Shown: positions 1 through 6,919 of the stretch, piece after piece
Layout: every line of letters starts with the position of its first letter
Position numbering within the stretch: position 1 is the stretch's first letter
NCBI GenBank assembly: GCA_021807585.1
Contig: JAKBCQ010000096.1
Location: 1-7,654, forward strand
From: Planctomycetota bacterium
GTDB lineage: Bacteria; Planctomycetota; Planctomycetia; Isosphaerales; Isosphaeraceae
DNA length: 7,654 nt
Direction of reading: 5' to 3'
Made by a program: the position numbers and the translations under genes
Notes under the pieces: generated by a model
What the model was told of the DNA's origin: nothing
What the model saw: only the letters and a program-made list of their open reading frames with translations
Database searches by the model: none

Positions 1-1234
1 CGTAGCCTGGTTGGCCGCCCATCATTCCCATCATCATGTTCATACCGCCGAACGACCCGGCCTTTCCCTTCTCGGGCTTCTGGATGCGCGAGCTCGGTTT
101 AAATTGCTGGAATTCTTTCACCTGGATCGCCATCGGCGATCGTTCGAGGGCGAAGAAGAATGCTTGAACTTGATCCTGTTCAATCATCACCGAGATCGCG
201 ACGGGAACCTCTTCGAACTGAGGGTGCTGGGAGTCGATGAATTTCACCGCGCCGTCGTCGGCGACTCCCGCCAATCCCATTGAACCGCCGCCGAGCCCTC
301 CTCCCATTCCGCCCCCCATCATGCCTCCCATGTCGCTTTGTCCCATCATGGCGCTCATGGCTTTATTCGACGCCATGGCGCCCCCCGCCATCGCCATCTG
401 ACCTCCCATTCCGCCACCAGCCCCCGCCGTACCTCCGGCCGCGTCGGCCGCGGCGACTTTGGCGGCTTCCTCGGCGCCGGCGCCCCCAGCGGCGACTTTG
501 GGGCGATCTTTGATCGCTTCACCTTTGGCGAGCGAAACCTGATCCATCGCCGCATCGGTGGCGACGACAAGCGAGTTGATCTGTTTGATCGGGCATTCAT
601 CCCAAGTCTTCGCCTTCTCATTCACGTGAGCGACGACGTCAAGCATCGCGCGTTGAACCCACAGCTTTTCTTGCGCGTTCCAGATCGTCGCCAGATCGGC
701 GGGTTTGGTGGGATCGAACGTCGTCGGATGAAGGAGGATATCGACCGGGGGCGCCGAAACTTTGCCCGTTCCATCCTCGTAATTGAACGGATCGATCGTC
801 TTGTAAACCTCTTGAACGAATTCGGCATAGACAACCGAGTAATCGTAGATCGCCGATTGCACCGCGTTGGCGTCGACGTTCTCGGGCCATTGTCGGCCCC
901 ACGCGCGGAATCGCGATTCAACCTTCTCAGGCCAACTCAGAATCTTGGCCTGACGCGTGAAGAGAAAACGCCAGGCTGCATTGACGTTCGTCGTTAGTTC
1001 GTTGTGGCGTCCTTTGACGAGCGGGGCGTACTGTTTGTTCGGCAGTGTGCCCGAGGCGTATTTCACGACCGCCGAATCGGACGACTCGATCTTTTTCCGT
1101 TGGTCGTCGGCAGCCTGCCGAATTTTGGGGGCGCCGACGAAATAACCGATCAGCGGAAGCAAGAGCGAGATCCCGACCGCGATCCAAAAGCGATACTTGA
1201 TCGCGATTCTCAAATATTCCTTGGCTTGATCCAT
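1..1234 (-). CDS. PilO/GspM-like inner-membrane protein of a type IV pilus or type II secretion system (3' end beyond window)
   Basis: This minus-strand frame stays open for 411 codons from an ATG at 1234-1232 to the left edge, so the C-terminus is missing. The start is chosen because residues 16-33 then form one membrane helix (FWIAVGISLLLPLIGYFVG), preceded by a short basic cytoplasmic tail, and a GAGG lies 10 nt upstream. Residues 35-245 should be periplasmic. Residues 250-325 are a low-complexity Ala, then Gly/Met-rich linker. Residues 340-380 (EEVPVAISVMIEQDQVQAFF and onward to a segment ending in KEFQQFKP) read like the ferredoxin-like C-terminal domain of PilO/GspM proteins. Another Gly/Met run begins near residue 393. 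The gene follows the PilM-PilN fusion after 118 nt on the same strand, the usual place of pilO. The PilO-like role is inferred from topology and position; similarity alone is weak. The gene is certain, the family call moderate. Confidence 0.85.
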   Translation of the reverse strand, partial: MDQAKEYLRIAIKYRFWIAVGISLLLPLIGYFVGAPKIRQAADDQRKKIESSDSAVVKYASGTLPNKQYAPLVKGRHNELTTNVNAAWRFLFTRQAKILSWPEKVESRFRAWGRQWPENVDANAVQSAIYDYSVVYAEFVQEVYKTIDPFNYEDGTGKVSAPPVDILLHPTTFDPTKPADLATIWNAQEKLWVQRAMLDVVAHVNEKAKTWDECPIKQINSLVVATDAAMDQVSLAKGEAIKDRPKVAAGGAGAEEAAKVAAADAAGGTAGAGGGMGGQMAMAGGAMASNKAMSAMMGQSDMGGMMGGGMGGGLGGGSMGLAGVADDGAVKFIDSQHPQFEEVPVAISVMIEQDQVQAFFFALERSPMAIQVKEFQQFKPSSRIQKPEKGKAGSFGGMNMMMGMMGGQPGY

Positions 1235-1296
1235 GGCGACGGAACCTCGATAAAAAGTTGTGTGAACTTGAGAAGTCTAAGAATGTTCCTAGTTTT

Positions 1297-1341
1297 GGAA
1301 CCGCCGCCGCGCCGCTTGACAGGGGGGCGAACGGCGGCTCC
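1297..1341 (-). other. Intergenic hairpin between the PilM-PilN fusion and the PilO-like gene
   Basis: Read on the minus strand, GGAGCCGCCG (1341-1332) pairs with CGGCGGTTCC (1306-1297) over 10 bp including one G-U pair, around a 25-nt loop. It begins 11 nt after the stop codon of the upstream gene. No U-run follows, so it does not look like an intrinsic terminator. It could stabilise the upstream message or set the ratio of the two products. The role is unknown. Confidence 0.35.
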
Positions 1342-1352
1342 AGAGGGATCGA

Positions 1353-3980
1353 TCACTTGGGCGACGCCGCGGCCGGCGATCCGGCCACAGGGGGATTCAC
1401 GGGCGAACCTGGCAATCCTCCCGCGGAAGGCGTGACGGGCGAACCTGGTAATCCTCCCGCGGAAGGCGTGACGGGCGAACCTGGCAATCCTCCCGCGGAA
1501 GGCGTTGCGGGCGAACCCGGCAAACCGCCGGCGGGGGTTGCGGCCGCGGGGGCGCCGGTCGTGGTCGCCGCGGCTTTGGCGGCCTCCTCGGCCTTCTTGA
1601 TCGCCGCCTCGCGCTCGGCTTCAATTTTTGTCGCCGCCGCTTTGGTAGCCGCCTCGACGTCTTGTTCGGAGGGGAGCTTCGTCTTGATCGCCCCTTTACT
1701 CTCTTTCTCAGAATCTTGAATCTCTTTGATGATCTCGGCAAGCGGCTTGAGCGTCGCACTCGGATCGACCGGTACCCATAAAAATTCGATCACGAAGTCG
1801 GTGCGGGTGAGGGTTTTCACAGAGATTTTCTCTTCGGCTTTCGCCGTCCCCGCCGCGCCTCCCATCATGCTCGACATCATCCGATTGCCACCCATCATCC
1901 CCGCCATTTGCGATTGTTGGCCCGCCATCGAAGCGCCCATCGATTTGGCCATCGCTCCCATGCCCCCGCCCATGCCGCCGCCGGATTGAGACATGATCTT
2001 ACTTCCCATCGAGCCCAACGCGCCTCCTCCCGTCGCGCCTCCTCCCGAAGGGTCTTCTTTCTTAAGAGCCTCGGCGCGAGGGAGCATGAAGCTCGCCATC
2101 GCGATCGGTCCGCCCCCCGCCGATCCCCCCCCCGTCCCTTTACCCGATGAAACCATCCCTCCCCCCGCCGATTTATCGGGAGTCCATTCTTTGTCGACGC
2201 TGTACGCCTTGAGCGTCACATGCGTGACGCCGAATTGACGCAATCCCGGAATCCGCAATCGCGGGATGATCTGTTCCAACAGGTAATACCAGGGCCCGAA
2301 CTCAAGGCGGTCAAGATGCTTGGGATCGGCGACGGGGTTGTAGTGATGGCCGATCAATTGCACCACCCAGCCCTCCCCCGCGGGAGGCGTCTTGCGGTCA
2401 AGAGGATGCATCAGATCGCGCGAAAAAACAGGCAGGTTGTCATACCAACCCGTTTTCACGTCGGCCATATACACGGGATGAATGGCGTCGACATGAACGC
2501 GAATTTTATCGATGACGGGTTGCGCCTGGGGCGACTCGGGATCAAGTTGCAGCGCCCGCGCGACCGCGATCGGGTCGGGGAGCGACGAATCGATCGTTTT
2601 GAGGAACGTCGGCCAAAACGTTTGCATCGACGTATCGGGAACGAGCGCCGTCCCTTCGGCGAGCGTCGAATTGAACGCGGTTTTCGCCGAATCAAAATCG
2701 GTTTTGTATTGCGCGCCTTCCTTCGCCGTTTGATCGGCGCTTTGGACCGCCTCGTCGAATTCGGGGCGGTACACCTTCGCCCAAACGCGATAATCGCTCA
2801 TGAACATCACCGAGCATCCAAGCAGCAACAACACCGAAGCCGCCAGAGCCCACGGCTTTTTCCGCCGAATCAACCGCGTTTGCTCGATCTCGGGAGGAAG
2901 CAGGTTCGTCTTGATGATCCCCTTGCCCAACCCCTGCAACGCCAGACCGTAGGCGATCGCGAACGACGCCACGTTCTCCTGGAATTGAGGATTGTTGATC
3001 ACCTCGTCGCCCGTCAACTTGTTAAAACTCTCAAACTTCTCAACATCTTGATTCAAGTTCTGCTGGAGGAACTTTTGCAGACCCGGCAGTTTGAATCCGT
3101 TCCCCAGCCCCATGATCCGGCCGATCTTGGCGGTTCGGTTGATGCTCGAATAAAAACCGATCGACCGGCTCACCTCGCTCGAAATATCGTTGAACACGCC
3201 CCGCATCGCCGTGAAGACCGACCGCGGATCGGGCGCCTTGGTCGCGTTCCGTTTGAGATGCTCGGCCTTGGCGAACGTGAGCTTAAGCTCTTTGGTGAGA
3301 GCCCTCGTGAAATGGTTGCCTCCGATCGGCACGTTCCGTTGCCAAATGCGCGTGCCGTCGGTGATGATCAAATCGGTGTTGTCCGCGCCGATATCCATCA
3401 CCACGATCGATCCTTGATTCTTCTCGTCTTTATTGATGCGATCGAACGTGATCGCGTTGCAAAGCGCGATCGGCGTCATCTGCACGACGTCGACCTCGAT
3501 CCCCGCCGCTTTGAACGGAAAGATCGCGCGGTTGATCTGATCGCGCTTCATCGCGAACAGTCCCACCTCGGCCATCGTCAGTTCTTCGTCGCCGTCGCCG
3601 TCGTCGCCGATCTGCTGATAATCCCAGATCACTTCCTCAAGCGCGAACGGAATCTGTTGCCGCGCCTCGAACTTGACGATATCGGGAATTCGCTTCTTCT
3701 CGACCGGCGGAAGCTTGATGAACTTGACGAGCCCCGCCTGCCCCGGTACGCCGACCGTCACCTTGCATCCCTTCAAATCGTTCCGTTCCAGCAGCGTTTG
3801 CAACGCCTGCTGTACGAGTTCGTCGGGGTCGGCGTCGGGTTGACTGAGAATCTTGGGGTATTCGATGTAATCGAAGGCTTCGGCGATCACTTGATCGGGA
3901 GTTTCGCCCGGAACCAATTTCAGCGCCTTAAGCGCCGATTGGCCCACGTCGATAGCCCAAACTGCTTGGATTTTCGCCAT
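1353..3980 (-). CDS. pilM: PilM-PilN-like fusion, actin-fold ATPase of type IV pilus / type II secretion assembly
   Basis: 875 residues. Residues 1-345 are an actin-like PilM domain: phosphate-1 motif AIDVGQSALKALKL (9-22), phosphate-2 motif MDIGADNTDLIITDG (195-209) and adenosine-side loop GLGNGFKLPG (291-300). Residues 358-363 read TNLLPP, matching the conserved N-terminal NLLP motif by which PilN docks on PilM. A basic stretch (RLIRRKK) and a membrane helix (about 376-396) follow, so a PilN-like protein is fused to PilM, as in GspL-type architecture. Residues 400-600 should be periplasmic. Residues 605-715 are Gly/Met-rich, 717-755 return to folded sequence, 771-805 are a charged Ala/Lys/Glu helix, and 818-865 are four 12-residue GGLPGSP repeats. 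Typical PilM proteins have about 350 residues, so the tail is exceptional. The ATG at 3980 has GGGGAG 11 nt upstream. The product should form the cytoplasmic platform and inner-membrane ring of a pilus or secretion machine; which one cannot be told here. Confidence 0.93.
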   Translation of the reverse strand: MAKIQAVWAIDVGQSALKALKLVPGETPDQVIAEAFDYIEYPKILSQPDADPDELVQQALQTLLERNDLKGCKVTVGVPGQAGLVKFIKLPPVEKKRIPDIVKFEARQQIPFALEEVIWDYQQIGDDGDGDEELTMAEVGLFAMKRDQINRAIFPFKAAGIEVDVVQMTPIALCNAITFDRINKDEKNQGSIVVMDIGADNTDLIITDGTRIWQRNVPIGGNHFTRALTKELKLTFAKAEHLKRNATKAPDPRSVFTAMRGVFNDISSEVSRSIGFYSSINRTAKIGRIMGLGNGFKLPGLQKFLQQNLNQDVEKFESFNKLTGDEVINNPQFQENVASFAIAYGLALQGLGKGIIKTNLLPPEIEQTRLIRRKKPWALAASVLLLLGCSVMFMSDYRVWAKVYRPEFDEAVQSADQTAKEGAQYKTDFDSAKTAFNSTLAEGTALVPDTSMQTFWPTFLKTIDSSLPDPIAVARALQLDPESPQAQPVIDKIRVHVDAIHPVYMADVKTGWYDNLPVFSRDLMHPLDRKTPPAGEGWVVQLIGHHYNPVADPKHLDRLEFGPWYYLLEQIIPRLRIPGLRQFGVTHVTLKAYSVDKEWTPDKSAGGGMVSSGKGTGGGSAGGGPIAMASFMLPRAEALKKEDPSGGGATGGGALGSMGSKIMSQSGGGMGGGMGAMAKSMGASMAGQQSQMAGMMGGNRMMSSMMGGAAGTAKAEEKISVKTLTRTDFVIEFLWVPVDPSATLKPLAEIIKEIQDSEKESKGAIKTKLPSEQDVEAATKAAATKIEAEREAAIKKAEEAAKAAATTTGAPAAATPAGGLPGSPATPSAGGLPGSPVTPSAGGLPGSPVTPSAGGLPGSPVNPPVAGSPAAASPK
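1386..1529 (-). repeat. Four tandem 36-bp coding repeats (12-residue GGLPGSPVTPSA units)
   Basis: The unit recurs at exactly 36-bp steps; the string gggcgaac appears at 1401, 1437, 1473 and 1509 on the plus strand. The units starting at 1401 and 1437 differ by a single base, and the one at 1473 differs only near its end, while the one at 1509 is diverged. This suggests recent expansion. The array encodes residues 818-865 of the PilM-PilN fusion, a Pro/Gly-rich flexible tail. Units abut with no spacers, so it is not a CRISPR. The copy number is likely to vary between strains. Confidence 0.92.
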
Positions 3981-4524
3981 TTGCGGTGAATCTCCCCGTC
4001 GTGCGTAAACGAAAAGCGGTCGGTTGTTCGGTTGTTTCGATCGTCATGGTGGGCGAATCGCCCGCGCTCGACCCCCGACGCAAACCGCGTGGAAGTCGCT
4101 CGCCTTCAAAATCGCCGGGTTCGAGCGAAAGATCGCGACAAACTAGCACGGCGAACGAGAAGGCGTCAATCAACTCGAGCGCACGGATCACGCCGCTGGA
4201 AAACGATCCGCCCGAGAGATTGAGATTCGATACCGGTTAGACGCTGAAGGGTCGTGTTCAGTTCCCGATCGGCTCATGAATTCTCGCGTGTCGCTAGGCG
4301 TCGAATCGCCGTGTCCGCCGGCGCTTTCCCCATCGTCTAAGTTTAACATACGGAAGCGGTTCGCGTTCGACGCCCGCGAACCCGAAGGAACGATCGCAAT
4401 CCTGGATGGACGACGAATGGATCAAGGTTGTTCTCGATCGGTTCCACCTGCGATCGATGTCGCGATCCTCATTCGATTGCGAGTTTCAACCGAGCCGCCG
4501 AGAAGGAGCGTTCGAAGTGACGTT
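3981..4524. other. 544-nt gene-free stretch upstream of the pilus genes
   Basis: No frame here has a plausible protein. The open frames run through neighbouring genes in antisense or have Arg/Ser-rich composition without a ribosome-binding site. The stretch contains the 3' flank of the ParA gene, in which I see no clear hairpin plus U-run, and the long upstream region of pilM. Just upstream of pilM there is a direct duplication of the 8-mer cggttgtt (4021-4036). Confidence 0.6.
4140..4169 (-). promoter_or_regulatory. Candidate sigma-70 promoter for the pilM operon
   Basis: On the minus strand TTGACG (4169-4164) is followed after 18 nt by TAGTTT (4145-4140). The first hexamer matches the -35 consensus in five of six positions; the second is a weak -10. 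It would give a leader of roughly 150 nt before pilM. Planctomycete promoters are poorly predictable, so this is only the best candidate in the gap. Confidence 0.25.
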
Positions 4525-5532
4525 TCAAGCCGATTGCCCAATTTCGCCGATTCCCGAATCCCTCGCGACTCGCAAGGCGATACGTTTGAAATCCTTATAC
4601 GATTCTGTAACTCCATACATGTGTGCGCCCAACGCTCCGTCTGCGGGTTTGAGCAGAAAGATCGGTTTCCTCGCCTCTTGAGCCATTGGCATCAGGCTCC
4701 GGTAATCCTTCAAACGAGCGATACAATGCGGATCGCTCTCGATCGTCATCCCCACGGCCGATTCCTGTCGCAGCACCTCTTTGGCGTAAGTTGACGGAAT
4801 CCGGGCGATCCACTTCTCAAAAGATTGCACGGGACGATCGAGTCGAATCGCATGGCGAAGAATCAAGTACCCGATCGGCTTGATCCCTCCCTTGGGAAGC
4901 GCTAGGTTCTTCATCGTGTTTTTCGCGAGTCGCTCGGTCCATTCCTCACGCCATTGATGGATCGCGGGGCCGAGGTTTCGCAGGCCCTGTAAAGAGAAAA
5001 GATCGGCGCCAAGAGGGATTACGACAAAATCCGCGGCGATGAGCGCGGCACGATTGATCGCGCCAAGATTCGGTCCCACATCGATCATTATTATGTTGGC
5101 GTTTTTTGATTCACCCGCTCGCTGCGAGACCCTCCAAAACGCCGACATGATTCGGAAAGCACGTTCGTCTCGACCCAAACATTTCGGCCAAACTTCCGAA
5201 AGCGAATCCTCGAATGTGGATAACGACATATCCCCTGGAATCAGTGAAAGGTTGTCGGTGATCGCTTCGATATGGGGAATTCCGACATCTCCCGTGCCTG
5301 TTATAAGCGGCTGAACGGCTCCGAAGATCGTTCGAGGCGCGCCGGCTTGTTCAAACAGAAACTCCAACCGATCTTCATCCAGAAAAGCCGCTGTGAGATT
5401 CGCTTGCGGGTCGAGATCGACCGCGAGAACGCGCACTCCAAGTTCGGCGAACATCCAGGAGAGGTGATAGACCATAGTCGTCTTTCCAACCCCTCCTTTA
5501 TTGTTAAAAAAAACGACAACTGGAATGCTCAT
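4525..5532 (-). CDS. Orphan ParA/MinD-family ATPase
   Basis: 335 residues with the complete ParA signature: deviant Walker A KGGVGKTT (12-19, signature lysine 12), A' motif VDLDPQANLT (38-47) and Walker B IIMIDVGPNLG (147-157). Such proteins dimerise on ATP, bind DNA or membrane, and position plasmids, chromosomes or protein complexes; some serve as switches in other systems. It is longer than Soj-type ParA proteins (about 250 residues), with extra sequence around 50-145 and 190-260. The ATG overlaps the upstream stop as ATGA and has a perfect AGGAGG 5 nt before it, so translation is coupled to the AlbA_2-GHKL gene. There is no ParB gene, and I found no canonical 16-bp parS site. Ordinary partitioning is therefore unlikely; a partner role with the upstream protein is inferred. 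Family assignment is very sure, function is not. Confidence 0.93.
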   Translation of the reverse strand: MSIPVVVFFNNKGGVGKTTMVYHLSWMFAELGVRVLAVDLDPQANLTAAFLDEDRLEFLFEQAGAPRTIFGAVQPLITGTGDVGIPHIEAITDNLSLIPGDMSLSTFEDSLSEVWPKCLGRDERAFRIMSAFWRVSQRAGESKNANIIMIDVGPNLGAINRAALIAADFVVIPLGADLFSLQGLRNLGPAIHQWREEWTERLAKNTMKNLALPKGGIKPIGYLILRHAIRLDRPVQSFEKWIARIPSTYAKEVLRQESAVGMTIESDPHCIARLKDYRSLMPMAQEARKPIFLLKPADGALGAHMYGVTESYKDFKRIALRVARDSGIGEIGQSA

Positions 5533-6719
5533 GGACGCCTCCTGAGGATAACAACGACGCGCCCATCCTCGACTTGAAACTCGGGCTCGGGATTGCCGTT
5601 CTTACGCATCTCATTCCGCGCGACGATGATTCCCACTCCAAACTTTTGAACATATCCGAGCTCTTTCATCACGGCGGCGAGATTGGGATTTCGATAATCG
5701 TTCACTCCCGTGCCGAAATTGCTTTTGGTCACTTGGCCGAAAGGACCGCCGGGGTTGTGGATCTCGATCCGATCATCAAACCAGTATAGTTTTATTGGTG
5801 CGTTGGTGTTTTCATACGAGCGATGCATAATGGCGTTGCGAATGATTTGTTGGATCGCCGTGAACGGATAATCGGCGATTTTTCGCTCGACGGCGCCCGA
5901 CGTGAAATCGGCTGTGGATTGCAGGTTGATTTTGATCAGATTTTCGATCTCGGTCATCATATCTAGTAATGCCGTTCGGATTTCTTTTTGATCTTTAACG
6001 ACTTCCGAAATCTCTGTTCCGTCGAATCGGACGAACTGGATGTATGCGCAGGGTAAGCAATCGGCTGGAGACTTTCCCACGGTCAAAACGCCGAGTATGG
6101 TAGGGCGAGTCGGCGATCCCGGATGGGCGAATTTCGCCGCGAGCAGTTGTTCCTCGAATGTTCTGTTATTCTGTTCCAGTACTTCGGGCGACACCGAACT
6201 TGGTAGGTAAGTGCGTTGGAAGAGAAGTTCGTCGATCACATCGATACCGAAGCCTCTCAGAGGTTGGATGTCGGGAGGCAAATCTCGTGAACGTCGTTTT
6301 TCGTCAAGTCGACGCTCATCCTCCTGATTCGCCCAACCGCGTCGCGGACCCGAACGAATCCAGACGACCCCTTTGAACTTAACGGGAGGCGAGTTCGAGG
6401 GATGGACGCTCGCGACCGCGACATCTCTCCCCTTAAGCCTCCTTTTTTGGACGTCCATGGAGATGAAAGGAAGTATGTTTCCATCTCCTCGCATTGAAGC
6501 GAGATTCTGGAGCAATTGATCGGTGATCTCCAGACCCGTCGGCCTCCCTTCGTCGTCGACTCCCACAAAAAGAACCCCAGGCTCGCCATGATTCGGCAGG
6601 TCGTTCGCAAAGGCGCATAAGGTCTGTCGGATCTTGTCTCCGTCCGAAGCCGACTCTTTACGCTCGGTCCGATCGGATTCGATGTCGTCATGAAGCGACT
6701 CGAGCTGAGAATCGGTCAT
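5529..6719 (-). CDS. AlbA_2 (Schlafen-type) protein with C-terminal GHKL ATPase domain, COG2865-like
   Basis: 396 residues from the ATG at 6719. An upstream in-frame GTG at 6740 would add 7 residues, but GAGG sits 7 nt before the ATG, so the ATG is preferred. Residues 10-120 form an AlbA_2/Schlafen-like domain: ESDRTERKES (14-23), CAFAND (35-40) and LFVGVDDEGRPTGL (50-63). E14-x4-E19-x-K21 with D55/D56 resembles the acidic residues of Schlafen nucleases, but activity is not proven. Residues 285-396 are a HATPase_c_4 (GHKL) domain: IIRNAIMHRSY (292-302, with the ATP-binding Asn), DDRIEIHNPGG (315-325) and RNPNLAAVMKELGYVQKFGVGI (343-364). Proteins of this type are usually labelled transcriptional regulators or ATP-dependent DNA-binding proteins, and many lie in defence islands. 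The gene is first in an operon with the ParA ATPase. Its sequence looks more AT-rich than the pilus genes, which hints at transfer. Domain calls are confident; the biological role is open. Confidence 0.93.
   Translation of the reverse strand: MTDSQLESLHDDIESDRTERKESASDGDKIRQTLCAFANDLPNHGEPGVLFVGVDDEGRPTGLEITDQLLQNLASMRGDGNILPFISMDVQKRRLKGRDVAVASVHPSNSPPVKFKGVVWIRSGPRRGWANQEDERRLDEKRRSRDLPPDIQPLRGFGIDVIDELLFQRTYLPSSVSPEVLEQNNRTFEEQLLAAKFAHPGSPTRPTILGVLTVGKSPADCLPCAYIQFVRFDGTEISEVVKDQKEIRTALLDMMTEIENLIKINLQSTADFTSGAVERKIADYPFTAIQQIIRNAIMHRSYENTNAPIKLYWFDDRIEIHNPGGPFGQVTKSNFGTGVNDYRNPNLAAVMKELGYVQKFGVGIIVARNEMRKNGNPEPEFQVEDGRVVVILRRRP
5538..5543 (-). promoter_or_regulatory. Consensus ribosome-binding site of the ParA gene, inside the upstream coding region
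   Basis: AGGAGG on the minus strand lies 5 nt before the ParA ATG and is read as Arg-Arg near the end of the AlbA_2-GHKL protein. Together with the ATGA overlap it indicates efficient coupled or re-initiated translation of the two proteins at similar levels. Confidence 0.8.
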
Positions 6720-6726
6720 CGGATTT

Positions 6727-6730
6727 CCTC
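6727..6730 (-). promoter_or_regulatory. Ribosome-binding site that decides the start of the AlbA_2-GHKL gene
   Basis: GAGG (within CTCGAGGAAATCCG) lies 7 nt before the ATG at 6719. It falls inside the reading frame of the alternative GTG start at 6740, for which no comparable site is visible. This favours the 396-residue product. Confidence 0.7.
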
Positions 6731-6847
6731 GAGAGAACACGGGGATAATTCCACGAACTCGAACCGACTCGATTCGATGTGACCGAGCCCGTCAAGTTAG
6801 AGGCTAGCAGGAATCTCCCTTCACGTCGATCTTTGGTTAGATAACCC

Positions 6848-6861
6848 GGGTTTCGAATCCC
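6848..6861. repeat. 14-bp imperfect palindrome with TTCGAA core
   Basis: gggtttcgaatccc matches its own reverse complement at 12 of 14 positions. It lies just downstream of the candidate promoter of the AlbA_2-GHKL operon and could be an operator or a leader hairpin. It resembles a tRNA T-loop superficially, but no tRNA can be built around it. Confidence 0.4.
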
Positions 6862-6869
6862 CATTAGCA

Positions 6870-6898
6870 GTTATACCAAAGTGTATTAGATATGATAT
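6870..6898 (-). promoter_or_regulatory. Candidate promoter of the AlbA_2-GHKL/ParA operon (extended -10)
   Basis: On the minus strand TGG directly precedes TATAAC (6875-6870), giving an extended -10 element with five of six consensus bases. Seventeen nt upstream is ATATCA (6898-6893), a poor -35. Transcription would begin near 6863 and give a leader of roughly 145 nt. The weak -35 is overlapped by the 22-bp palindrome, which fits repression by a bound dimer. Confidence 0.4.
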
Positions 6899-6916
6899 TA
6901 AATACGTATGTAATAT
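6895..6916. promoter_or_regulatory. 22-bp near-perfect AT-rich palindrome, operator candidate
   Basis: The site has arms ATATTA and TAATAT around the perfect core ATACGTAT. Only one symmetric pair (positions 7 and 16) fails to match. Size and symmetry are typical of a dimeric regulator site. It overlaps the -35 of the candidate promoter reading left and lies about 55 nt upstream of the promoter reading right, so it could control the cassette. The binding protein is unknown; autoregulation by the AlbA_2-GHKL protein is one option. Confidence 0.5.
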
Positions 6917-6919
6917 TGT

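Noticed and set aside
338..997. Plus-strand open frame of 219 codons
   Set aside because: It is antisense to the PilO-like gene, whose own frame has a membrane helix and family-like sequence. No ribosome-binding site or motif supports the plus frame.
1386..1544. 36-bp repeats resembling a CRISPR repeat length
   Set aside because: The units abut without spacers, stay in frame and encode a 12-residue protein repeat.
2220..3989. Plus-strand open frame of 589 codons
   Set aside because: It lies wholly antisense to the PilM-PilN fusion, has an Arg/His/Asp-rich composition without a recognisable fold, and is the expected by-product of GC-biased codon use in the real gene.
3928..4191. Minus-strand open frame of 87 codons upstream of pilM
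   Set aside because: It overlaps the pilM start in another frame and shows no plausible domain or ribosome-binding site.
4276..4794. Plus-strand open frame of 172 codons
   Set aside because: Its second half is antisense to the ParA gene, its first half has Arg/Ser-rich composition, and no motif or ribosome-binding site is visible.
6841..6870. tRNA-like T-loop sequence (ttcgaatcc)
   Set aside because: No anticodon arm or matching acceptor stem can be formed around it on either strand; it is better explained as part of a palindrome.
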